The notes under the pieces were generated by a model. The model was not told where the DNA came from. It did no database searches and saw only the letters and a list, made by a program, of their open reading frames with translations. A stretch of 6,998 bases of DNA, from the NCBI GenBank assembly GCA_001777055.1, contig MFCX01000025.1, positions 1-6,998 on the forward strand, read 5' to 3'. A program made the translations under genes and the position numbers. Shown here in pieces: positions 1 to 4,956 of this stretch; the first letter of the stretch is position 1; each line of letters begins with the position of its first letter. Origin of the DNA: Candidatus Daviesbacteria bacterium RIFCSPHIGHO2_02_FULL_39_12 (GTDB lineage Bacteria; Patescibacteriota; Microgenomatia; Daviesbacterales; UBA10151).

Positions 1-83
1 TATAAGAAAGTTGATATAAAAACCTTAATCCTTCAAAGGAGTTTAACCACCCATAACTATAGTTTTGAAACCAGTTCCATTTA

Positions 84-180
84 TAGGTTCTGAATGTATT
101 GAGCAGAGCCAACTAGGCACAAAATTGAACAAATATCCCGATGTTGGAAGCTATTCAACCCCTGGGGCTGGAAGTTTCAG
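84..180 (+). repeat. Solo IS200/IS605-like right end (copy R1)
   Basis: This stretch shares two boxes, in the same order and orientation, with 849-925. Box A (84-111) matches 849-876 at 25 of 28 positions and starts TAGGTTCTGAATGTAT. Box B (147-172) matches 894-919 at 22 of 26 positions and contains GAAGCTAT followed by AACCCC-T-GGGG, a short hairpin. The layout GAAGC, hairpin, then a GTTTCA-like end resembles the right end, and the overlapping guide-RNA 3' end, of IS200/IS605 elements that carry tnpB. Box A reads GSECIEQSQ in one frame and GSECIKQSQ in the other copy, as expected if it were the end of a transposase-associated gene. No tnpA or tnpB is left in the window. The repeat relationship is seen directly; the IS assignment is inferred. 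Confidence 0.5.
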
Positions 181-198
181 GCGTTCTATAATTTGTTA

Positions 199-678
199 TT
201 AGGGATTGAGTAAGACAATAGAGAAGTTAAGGATGGTGGCAAAGCTGACCCACAGAAGATATGGTATTAAAAGATATGCGGCAACTTTTGATAATTTATG
301 GAATTTAATAATGGTAATTAAAATAAGAGTCCAAAGGATCAGGATGTCCATTAGTCCCAGTATTGGAGAATGAAGCCCAAAAAACAGTATTGACCAGAGA
401 AAATTAAATACCAATTGGGCTATAAAAAAACTTAGAGCTTTTTTAACTGCCTTTTTCTCTAAACCTTTTATCCAAACAAGATAAGCTGCCACTCCCATTA
501 AAAAATAAAGAATTGTCCAGGCAGGACCAAAGATCCAGTTAGGAGGAGAAAAGGAAGGTTTTGTAAGCGTCTGATACTAGGTTGGTATGGCAGAAAGAGT
601 AAAAGGGGTGGCAGCGATTCCTACCAGTTCACATCCAATGACAGCTATTAAGAATTTTGAAAGTTTCTTCACTACCAT
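199..678 (-). pseudogene. tspO: TspO/MBR (tryptophan-rich sensory) protein, interrupted by an amber codon
   Basis: Read from ATG at 678, the frame would give about 159 residues, the usual TspO length. It shows family landmarks: an N-terminal helix, then AIPT-x-YQTL, KPSFSPPNWIFGPAWTILY, MGVAAYLVW, and PYLLWVSFATILNFSIVLLN near the end, with about five membrane helices. TspO proteins are small membrane proteins that bind tetrapyrroles or related ligands and are linked to stress responses. Codon 34 (577-579 on the plus strand) is TAG where the family has Trp in the IPTWY motif. One base change (TGG to TAG) explains it, and the frame is otherwise intact. An internal ATG at 498 could give a 99-residue piece lacking the first helix and the FGPAWT region, but no ribosome binding site precedes it. 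It is most likely a recent pseudogene; a sequencing error or strain polymorphism remains possible. Confidence 0.85.
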
Positions 679-680
679 TT

Positions 681-710
681 AGTATATTCATAAAATAACT
701 TTATGTTCAA
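681..710 (-). promoter_or_regulatory. Putative promoter of the tspO relic
   Basis: On the minus strand, TTGAAC (710-705) is followed after 18 bases by TATACT (686-681). The ATG at 678 lies only two bases past the -10 box. A transcript starting at the usual distance would therefore begin at or inside the first codons, and the GTG at 672 could be the true leaderless start. The call rests on box matches alone. Confidence 0.4.
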
Positions 711-848
711 GAGGCGAAGTTGCAAAATCCCGTATCATCGTTAATTTTGAGGATACAAGATTTGTTGCATGTATTTAAAACTGTAATCTAGCGGTTGGTA
801 AGGCTTTGTCCAGTCATAAGAAAAGCTTGCTTGCTGTTTCGCAAAACG

Positions 849-925
849 TAGGTTCTGAATGTATAAAGCAGAGTCAGCATCATCCTTGGGTTTGAAGCTA
901 TCTAACCCCAGGGGTTGGAGGTTGA
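849..925 (+). repeat. Solo IS200/IS605-like right end (copy R2)
   Basis: This is the second copy of the repeat at 84-180. Box A (849-876) and box B (894-919) are separated by 17 bases here and by 35 in R1, so the middle is not conserved. The hairpin here is perfect: AACCCC-A-GGGGTT (904-916). The frame through box A is open from about 781 and reads NVGSECIKQSQHHPWV before TGA. It may be a degenerate 3' end of a tnpB-like gene, but no TnpB catalytic motif or zinc finger is visible. The two copies bracket the tspO relic as direct repeats. Confidence 0.5.
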
Positions 926-929
926 TGAT

Positions 930-950
930 GGATTATTTTTTAAATAATCC
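930..950. repeat. Perfect AT-rich hairpin between R2 and the csoR promoter
   Basis: GGATTATTT and AAATAATCC form a perfect 9-bp inverted repeat around a 3-base loop. It directly follows the R2 repeat and lies 43 bp upstream of the csoR -35 box. No T-tract follows on either strand, so it is not a convincing intrinsic terminator. It could belong to the mobile-element end. The rest of the gene-free stretch 679-1029 holds only R2, this hairpin and the flanking promoters. Confidence 0.5.
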
Positions 951-992
951 GTAAGCTTTTATAAATTGGAATAGCATGTAAACTGAATGGGG

Positions 993-1019
993 TTGACATA
1001 TACCCCCAGGGGGTATAAT
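993..1019 (+). promoter_or_regulatory. csoR-copB promoter
   Basis: A consensus -35 box TTGACA (993-998) is followed by TATAAT (1014-1019) with a short 15-bp spacer, or by TAATAT (1016-1021) with the standard 17 bp. The start codon at 1030 is only 8-10 bases past the -10 region and no Shine-Dalgarno lies between. The csoR message is therefore probably leaderless or nearly so. The metal operator fills the spacer and overlaps the -10 box, so bound repressor would block polymerase. Confidence 0.8.
999..1017. promoter_or_regulatory. CsoR-type operator, perfect palindrome
   Basis: TATACCCCCAGGGGGTATA is a perfect 9-bp inverted repeat around one central base. It matches the G-tract operators of the CsoR/RcnR family (AT-rich ends, a C-run, then a G-run) and sits directly upstream of a gene of that family. 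No second copy occurs near merA, the DUF5666 gene or the YHS gene, so the regulon in this window appears limited to the copper module. Confidence 0.85.
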
Positions 1020-1029
1020 ATTACTTTAT

Positions 1030-1299
1030 ATGAAAAAGAATAAAGATGTCAATAGTGAAGCCCGAAAGCGAATCAATATCATAAAAGGCCAGCTTGACGG
1101 CTTGCTTAAAATGATTGATGAGGATAAATATTGCATAGATTTGCTAAATCAAAGTTTGGCTGTTCAAAATTCCATTAAAAGTCTGGATGCGGTTTTGCTT
1201 GAAAAACATTTAAAAACACATGTAGTCGACCAGTTTCAACATCAGAAAGATAAGGCCATCGCAGAACTGCTTAGATTATTTAAAAGAATACATCAGTAA
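1030..1299 (+). CDS. csoR: CsoR/RcnR-family metal-sensing repressor
   Basis: This 89-residue, all-helical DUF156-family protein has normal length. Family features are RKRINIIKGQLDGLLKMIDEDKYCIDLL at residues 12-39 and LEKHLKTHVV at 57-66. Such proteins are tetrameric and leave DNA when metal binds. The metal-ligand positions are Cys35, His60 and His64. Copper-type CsoR has Cys-His-Cys here, whereas nickel/cobalt RcnR has Cys-His-His plus an N-terminal His, and this protein has no His before residue 60. The gene starts at the end of its own promoter-operator and is followed four bases later by the copper ATPase, so the two are probably cotranscribed and autoregulated. The family is certain. 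The metal is most likely Cu(I) from context, but the ligand set leaves room for another metal. Confidence 0.9.
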   Translation: MKKNKDVNSEARKRINIIKGQLDGLLKMIDEDKYCIDLLNQSLAVQNSIKSLDAVLLEKHLKTHVVDQFQHQKDKAIAELLRLFKRIHQ

Positions 1300-1303
1300 A
1301 TTT

Positions 1304-3397
1304 ATGAAAATGTACACCTGTCCCATGGATCCGGATGTAATACAAGATACGCCCGGTAATTGCCCGAAATGCGGGATGAAACTTGTGCCTATGCATAACG
1401 GGCATGAAGGGCATGAAGATCATGCCTCGATGGAAAAAGATTTTAAAAAGAGATTTTTTATAACACTTCCGTTTGTCTTCTTATCGTTGCTTCTTTCACC
1501 TATGATCCAAATGTGGCTTGGGTTCGAAATTGCTGTTCCGGGGCAGGAATTAGCGCTGTTTGCCATTGGCACTTTTATCTTTTTCTATGGCGGATTGCCT
1601 TTCTTCATCAGCGCTAAGGGAGAATTATCAGCAAAGAACGCGGGTATGATGACCCTGGTCGCCTTGGCTATCACAGCCGGCTATACTTTTTCTGTTGCCG
1701 CCACATTTTTGTTCCCGGGGGAATCACTTTACTGGGAAATATCCACTCTTATTTCAGTATTCCTGTTGGGTCATTACCTGGAAATGCGGGCTGTCAGAGG
1801 AGCAACAGGAGCCTTGGTAGAACTGGTTAAGCTTATTCCCCCATCTGCCCGCAAGATAATAGGTAAAGACACCTCGATTGATGTTAAAACAGAAGAACTT
1901 GTAGTCGGTGATTTAATTTTGGTAAAGCCGGGAGAAAAAATTCCGATTGACGGGATTGTGATTGACGGGGAAAGTTCTGCCAACGAATCAATGGTCACAG
2001 GTGAATCAAGACCGATAGGCAAAAAAATTGGCGATAAAGTAATCGGAGGCGCCATTAATCAAGACGGATCATTAATGATTAAGGTTTCCGAAGTAGGAGC
2101 AGATACAGCCATCTCCCAAATTATGAAGCTGATACGGGAAGCACAGGCTTCAAAACCCAATGTCCAGCACTTGGCGGATAAGGCTGCGAACGTTTTGACT
2201 TTTGTGGCTATTATCGCCGGAGTCGGGGCTTTCATCTTTTGGTTTTTCATTGAGCCCCGCGGGGCTGTTTTTGCAGCCACTTTGGCAGTATCGGCAATTG
2301 TGGTGGCTTGTCCCCATGCTTTAGGCCTGGCTATACCCACGGTTACAACTATCACCTCTACTCTCGGCGCCAAAAACGGAATTTTAATAAAAGATATGAA
2401 GGGTTTGGAGATTGCCAGAAAAATAAGCTATGTGGTGTTTGATAAAACAGGAACTCTGACAAAAGGAGAGTTTGGGGTTGTTGATGTCATTGTTATTGCG
2501 AAAGAGATTGCCACTTCGGCTGAGCCGGATCGCAATGACATTATTAGGTTGGCTGCAGCGGTGGAAGTTCAATCACAGCACTCTATTGCCCAAGGAATTG
2601 TTAATGATGCCAAAAATAAGAAACTGGAAATTCCCAATGTAAAAGAATTTAAATCTTTCCCGGGCAAAGGAGCGGTGGGAAAAGCTGATGATAAAAAAGT
2701 TGCTGTCGGCAACAAAACCTTGATGAAAGAATTAAGATTTAAGATTGATGATTTAAGATTTATGAATGAAAAAATAAAAGGTAACACTCCTGTTTATGTG
2801 GCTATAGACAATAAATTAGCCGGAATAATACTCCTTGCAGATATTATCAGGGAAGAGTCAAAAGAGGCCGTCAAAAGGCTTCATGATATGGGCATAAAAA
2901 CAGCCATGCTGACAGGAGATACCCGGGATGTGGCTGATGAGGTAGGCAAACAACTTAATATGGATACTGTTTTTGCCCAGGTATTGCCGGAGGATAAGGT
3001 GAATAAAATTAAGGAGTTGCAAAACAAAGGGAATGTGGTGGCAATGGTTGGAGACGGTGTCAATGATGCCCCAAGCCTGACCCAATCACATGTCGGTATT
3101 GCCATAGGCGCAGGCACTGATGTGGCAGTTGAATCGGCAAGCATTGTGCTGATGAGAAATGATCCGATGGATGTAGTTAAAGCAATTTCCCTAAGCCGAA
3201 AAACTAATGCTAAGATGGTGCAAAACTTAATTTGGGCAACAGGTTATAATGTTTTTGCCATTCCCGCAGCAGCAGGATTATTCTACCTTTCATTAGGAAT
3301 TGTGCTTAGGCCGGAGTGGGCTGCATTACTTATGAGCGCATCATCAATTATAGTTGTTTTTAATGCTTTGCTGCTTAGGAGAACGAAGCTGGACTAA
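1304..3397 (+). CDS. copB: Copper/silver-translocating P1B-type ATPase (CopB, CPH class)
   Basis: This 697-residue inner-membrane pump uses ATP to export copper or silver. In order: an HMBD-type metal-binding motif (residues 4-29, CPM-x-P then CPKCGMKLVP), a His-rich linker (31-40, HNGHEGHEDH), four helices between about 51 and 160, the actuator TGES (232-235), two helices with the transport motif CPH (336-338), the phosphorylation motif DKTGTLT (Asp380), TGDT (538-541), GDGVNDAP (583-590), and two last helices with N641, Y648-N649, P654 and MSASS (677-681). CPH rather than CPC marks the P1B-3 group. Oddities: the ATP-site His-Pro pair is His426-Ser427, and residues 394-413 are read from a palindromic repeat. 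The start ATG is four bases after csoR stop without a clear ribosome binding site, so translation is probably coupled; Met3 is an alternative start. Full length and intact. Confidence 0.95.
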   Translation: MKMYTCPMDPDVIQDTPGNCPKCGMKLVPMHNGHEGHEDHASMEKDFKKRFFITLPFVFLSLLLSPMIQMWLGFEIAVPGQELALFAIGTFIFFYGGLPFFISAKGELSAKNAGMMTLVALAITAGYTFSVAATFLFPGESLYWEISTLISVFLLGHYLEMRAVRGATGALVELVKLIPPSARKIIGKDTSIDVKTEELVVGDLILVKPGEKIPIDGIVIDGESSANESMVTGESRPIGKKIGDKVIGGAINQDGSLMIKVSEVGADTAISQIMKLIREAQASKPNVQHLADKAANVLTFVAIIAGVGAFIFWFFIEPRGAVFAATLAVSAIVVACPHALGLAIPTVTTITSTLGAKNGILIKDMKGLEIARKISYVVFDKTGTLTKGEFGVVDVIVIAKEIATSAEPDRNDIIRLAAAVEVQSQHSIAQGIVNDAKNKKLEIPNVKEFKSFPGKGAVGKADDKKVAVGNKTLMKELRFKIDDLRFMNEKIKGNTPVYVAIDNKLAGIILLADIIREESKEAVKRLHDMGIKTAMLTGDTRDVADEVGKQLNMDTVFAQVLPEDKVNKIKELQNKGNVVAMVGDGVNDAPSLTQSHVGIAIGAGTDVAVESASIVLMRNDPMDVVKAISLSRKTNAKMVQNLIWATGYNVFAIPAAAGLFYLSLGIVLRPEWAALLMSASSIIVVFNALLLRRTKLD
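2485..2540. repeat. Dispersed palindromic repeat inserted in frame in copB
   Basis: TGTCATTG (2485-2492) pairs with CAATGACA (2533-2540), and ATTGCGA (2495-2501) with TCGCAAT (2530-2536). An inner palindrome CGGCTGAGCCG lies between. The right half (GAGATTGCCAC ... CGCAATGACA) matches a repeat I recognise as scattered through many bacterial genomes. Here it is read in frame as AKEIATSAEPDRND in the nucleotide-binding domain, shortly after DKTGTLT. Homologues usually have a shorter, different loop at this place. The palindrome is seen directly; the dispersed-repeat identity is from memory. Confidence 0.65.
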
Positions 3398-3414
3398 CAG
3401 TAAGGTTAATTCAT

Positions 3415-3464
3415 CCTCGGATGGTGGCAGGCTGAACGAATGTGAAGCCATGACTCCTCCGAGG
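3415..3464 (+). other. Possible structured RNA leader before the YHS gene
   Basis: The 96 bases between copB and the YHS start are GC-richer than their surroundings. CCTCGGA (3415-3421) pairs with TCCGAGG (3458-3464), with a nested TGGC (3425-3428) and GCCA (3447-3450). The stem ends about 30 bases before the ATG at 3494. It is not followed by a T-run, so it is not a simple terminator. It could be an mRNA-processing or stability element that sets YHS levels relative to copB, or a remnant repeat. Confidence 0.35.
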
Positions 3465-3493
3465 TGGAACGTGTGAAAGGCGGTGATAAATAT

Positions 3494-3694
3494 ATGCTAG
3501 ATTTTTTATTCAATAATGTTACAGATCCTGTTTGTAAAATGGGCGTAAACAAAAATCAATCGAAGTTTTCTGCAGAGCACAATGGGAAAGTATACTATTT
3601 TTGTTCTGAAAACTGCCTGAAAACTTTTAACGCAGAACCGGGGAAATATGTTGCGCAGCCGGAAAATACTGCTTCCAAAACCTGCTGCCATTAA
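3494..3694 (+). CDS. YHS-domain metal-binding protein
   Basis: This small cytoplasmic protein of 66 residues from ATG 3494 is almost entirely one YHS/TRASH-like domain. It has DPVCKMGV near the start, then FSAEHNGKVYYFCSENC, then FNAEPGKYV. The Cys of DPVCKM, the two Cys of FCSENC and a C-terminal CCH could bind Cu, Ag or Hg. Such domains occur fused to copper ATPases or alone beside them, and archaeal mer operons carry a TRASH protein (MerH) thought to hand over metal. Here it follows copB and probably acts as a copper-handling partner. A longer frame starts at GTG 3464, but that start overlaps the hairpin. ATG 3494 has AAAGGCGGTG about ten bases upstream and fits the domain better. No signal peptide is seen. 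Confidence 0.85.
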   Translation: MLDFLFNNVTDPVCKMGVNKNQSKFSAEHNGKVYYFCSENCLKTFNAEPGKYVAQPENTASKTCCH

Positions 3695-3723
3695 AATACC
3701 AATCCTTAGAAGATAATATTTTC

Positions 3724-3789
3724 AACTGATATTGATAGTTAACTTCGATGAACTTTCTGTTAATTTTTGAGATATAATTGATATCAGTT
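3724..3789 (+). promoter_or_regulatory. Promoter region with a 9-bp inverted repeat
   Basis: A consensus -10 box TATAAT (3773-3778) lies 20 bases before the ATG at 3799. A clear -35 box is not visible at the expected distance. AACTGATAT (3724-3732) and ATATCAGTT (3781-3789) form a perfect inverted repeat that brackets the -10. This could be an operator or a chance AT-rich dyad. The gene it serves is a fragment, so the site may be a relic. Confidence 0.4.
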
Positions 3790-3798
3790 AGCCTATAC

Positions 3799-3954
3799 AT
3801 GACTATTACAGACCAACAAGAAAAAGATTTAATAACAGCAGCGCTGGAAGGCATGAGGAATGCTTTTACCGGAACAAATAAGCCGGAAGACATGAGGTTT
3901 GGTGCAGCAATTTTAACAAAGAAGGGTAATATTTATTCTTCCGGTCAATTATAA
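3799..3954 (+). pseudogene. Cytidine-deaminase-like protein, N-terminal fragment
   Basis: The frame gives 51 residues, starting MTITDQQEKDLITAALEGM and ending RFGAAILTKKGNIYSSGQ-L before TAA at 3952-3954. The RFGAAILTKKGNIYSSG part resembles the start of cytidine deaminases (family pattern: F-x-V-G-A-A-L-x-T-x-D-G-x-I-Y-x-G). The zinc-binding H-A-E and P-C-x-x-C motifs that should follow are absent, so this is the 5' third of a gene and cannot be an active enzyme. Nothing downstream of 3954 continues the protein in any plus-strand frame I followed. It has its own -10 box and lies 104 bases after the YHS gene. A real short peptide is possible but less likely. Assignment rests on one motif, so confidence is moderate. 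Confidence 0.55.
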
Positions 3955-3975
3955 AATTAAATCACGAAAAAGTTG

Positions 3976-4004
3976 TTGAAATAAGACCCACCTACTCTTT
4001 TATT
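3976..4004 (+). promoter_or_regulatory. Putative promoter of the deformylase fragment
   Basis: TTGAAA (3976-3981), 17 bases, then TTTATT (3999-4004). A start about seven bases later would leave only a few bases before the ATG at 4016, which has no Shine-Dalgarno. That resembles the near-leaderless arrangement at csoR. The match is weak in the -10 box. Confidence 0.35.
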
Positions 4005-4015
4005 TTTGATTAGAT

Positions 4016-4140
4016 ATGAAACAGAATGGAATTATACAAGAACCAAATAATATACTTCACGAAGTAAGCGAGAAGGTAACTAACTTCGCAGAAGCTCGAA
4101 AAATTGCTCAAGAATTGATTGAGGTTACCAAAAGCAATTC
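4016..4140 (+). pseudogene. def: Peptide deformylase, N-terminal fragment
   Basis: About 41 residues resemble the start of a peptide deformylase: GIIQEPNNILHEVSEKVTNF (compare the family's I-V-Q-x-P-x-x-x-L-R-x-x-S-x-x-V) followed by the helix EARKIAQELIEVTKS. This enzyme removes the formyl group from new proteins. All catalytic motifs (GxGLAAPQ, EGCLS, HExDH) are missing. The open frame runs on to 4210, but from about 4140 it is only the antisense of the SHOCT gene, whose stop codon is at 4140-4142. Homology therefore stops right at the border of the neighbouring module, marking a DNA join. A functional def must lie elsewhere, because the enzyme is normally essential. Family assignment is by N-terminal pattern only. 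Confidence 0.55.
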
Positions 4141-4364
4141 TAACTTAAATCCTTTTTCTTCTCTTCAAACTCTTTCTTGTCAATTTCTCCCTGAGCGTAA
4201 CGCTCTTTAAGAATTTCTAAGGGTGTTTTATCGTCTTTTGTAGTTTTTCCTGAATTGCCTAAGTAGCGCACTAAAGCAACGATACCCAAAATAATAAGAA
4301 TCCAAAAGATAATCATAAAAATCCACCCGAAACCAAAACCGCCCCAACTTCCATAACCCATCAT
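4140..4364 (-). CDS. Single-pass SHOCT-domain membrane protein
   Basis: This 74-residue protein starts MMGYGSWGGFGFG, followed by one membrane helix (about residues 14-34, IFMIIFWILIILGIVALVRYL), a short linker and a C-terminal SHOCT domain (about 46-72, PLEILKERYAQGEIDKKEFEEKKKDL). SHOCT domains are short helical tails of unknown role, often on small membrane proteins and frequently found near metal-resistance genes. The start at ATG 4364 is set by AGGAGGT ending about nine bases upstream. The frame is open further to 4544, but that extension only shadows the trmO gene. It is the last gene of the merA-trmO unit, 61 bases after trmO, and ends at the border of the deformylase fragment. Confidence 0.8.
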   Translation of the reverse strand: MMGYGSWGGFGFGWIFMIIFWILIILGIVALVRYLGNSGKTTKDDKTPLEILKERYAQGEIDKKEFEEKKKDLS

Positions 4365-4405
4365 CGGATTTCCACCTCCTCCCTGTCTGTCGAACCCATC
4401 ATCGG
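4355..4405 (-). repeat. Duplicated 13-base start region and short upstream ORF of the SHOCT gene
   Basis: AACCCATCATCGG occurs twice on the plus strand (4355-4367 and 4393-4405), 38 bases apart. On the minus strand each copy reads CCGATGATGGGTT, so the double-Met start of the SHOCT gene has an upstream twin. From the upstream ATG at 4402 a 13-codon frame (MMGSTDREEVEIR) ends in a TGA at 4363-4361 that overlaps the SHOCT ATG as ATGA. The SHOCT Shine-Dalgarno lies inside this small frame. Only the second copy has a ribosome binding site. Confidence 0.6.
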
Positions 4406-4425
4406 CATAAAACCCACACCATTGG

Positions 4426-4932
4426 TTAAAAAACCAGCTTGCTAACCCAATCGGGAATCTTAACCTTTTTAATCTTGTCGTACTCAGGGGTGTAGGGTTT
4501 AATATCCAGAATAGGCGTACCATTAACAATATCCAAACCCTCAACCGTTAAAATATTACTTTTTCTTTTAACTAACTTTACAGTTGATATGGCAATTCTA
4601 TTGGGCCTTTGAGGACAACGGCAGGCAAAAATTCCGATAAATGGAACATCATTCTTGCCCTGCGGATGATGTTTAAGATGACACTCCTTTTCCTTATCCA
4701 TCCAATAGACAACTATTATATGGGAATAATCCTCAATCCCATCTAAGCCTTTGGCATATTTTTTATTAATCACAATCTTTGTAGTAACATCTTTCCAGCC
4801 TGGAAGCATTGGTTTAATAACGCTATTTTTAGCTTTTCCCAAAGGTTTGATTCTAATAGTGTCGTCTTTGTCTTGACTATCGAGAAATTCGCATAAAATT
4901 GTTTTCATAGCATATCTTTGAGTAACTATCAT
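4426..4932 (-). CDS. trmO: TrmO/TsaA-family tRNA methyltransferase-like protein
   Basis: This 168-residue protein has the TsaA-like (UPF0066) beta-barrel fold. Signs are IRIKPLGKAKN (about 26-36), YAKGLDGIEDYSHIIVVYW (about 59-77), FACRCPQRPNRIAISTVKL (about 102-120) and GLDIVNGTPILDIKPYTPEYD (about 131-151). E. coli TrmO uses S-adenosylmethionine to methylate the N6 of t6A37 in threonine tRNA. The usual AxRSPxRPNPIG loop is CRCPQRPNRIAIS here, so activity is not assured. ATG 4932 is 24 bases after merA stop and sits in the base of a hairpin. ATG 4908 (160 residues) is an equally good start, and neither has a Shine-Dalgarno. It is probably cotranscribed with merA. Why a tRNA enzyme sits in a metal unit is unknown. 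Confidence 0.85.
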   Translation of the reverse strand: MIVTQRYAMKTILCEFLDSQDKDDTIRIKPLGKAKNSVIKPMLPGWKDVTTKIVINKKYAKGLDGIEDYSHIIVVYWMDKEKECHLKHHPQGKNDVPFIGIFACRCPQRPNRIAISTVKLVKRKSNILTVEGLDIVNGTPILDIKPYTPEYDKIKKVKIPDWVSKLVF

Positions 4933-4955
4933 TTTAGCACAAACGAGGCTAAAAT
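4931..4955. other. Hairpin at the merA-trmO junction
   Basis: ATTTTAGC (4931-4938) and GCTAAAAT (4948-4955) form a perfect 8-bp stem around a 9-base loop. It begins one base after the merA stop, and its far arm overlaps the trmO ATG at 4932. It may stabilise the merA message end, reduce read-through, or hide that start codon. No long U-run follows on the minus strand, so strong termination is unlikely. Confidence 0.5.
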
Positions 4956-4956
4956 T

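Noticed and set aside
930..950. Perfect hairpin as an intrinsic terminator
   Set aside because: The stem is AT-rich and no T-run follows on either strand.
1774..3144. Several minus-strand open frames inside copB
   Set aside because: They are antisense to a gene with complete P-type ATPase motifs, have no ribosome binding sites and no recognisable domains.
3464..3493. GTG 3464 as start of the YHS protein
   Set aside because: It would begin inside the hairpin arm and add ten residues outside the domain. ATG 3494 has a better ribosome binding site.
3706..3720. Short dyad after the YHS gene as terminator
   Set aside because: Only six pairs with one wobble, no GC core and no T-run.
4140..4544. 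Long 134-residue form of the SHOCT protein
   Set aside because: Its first 60 codons overlap the end of trmO in another frame and have no domain or ribosome binding site. AGGAGGT before ATG 4364 defines the start.
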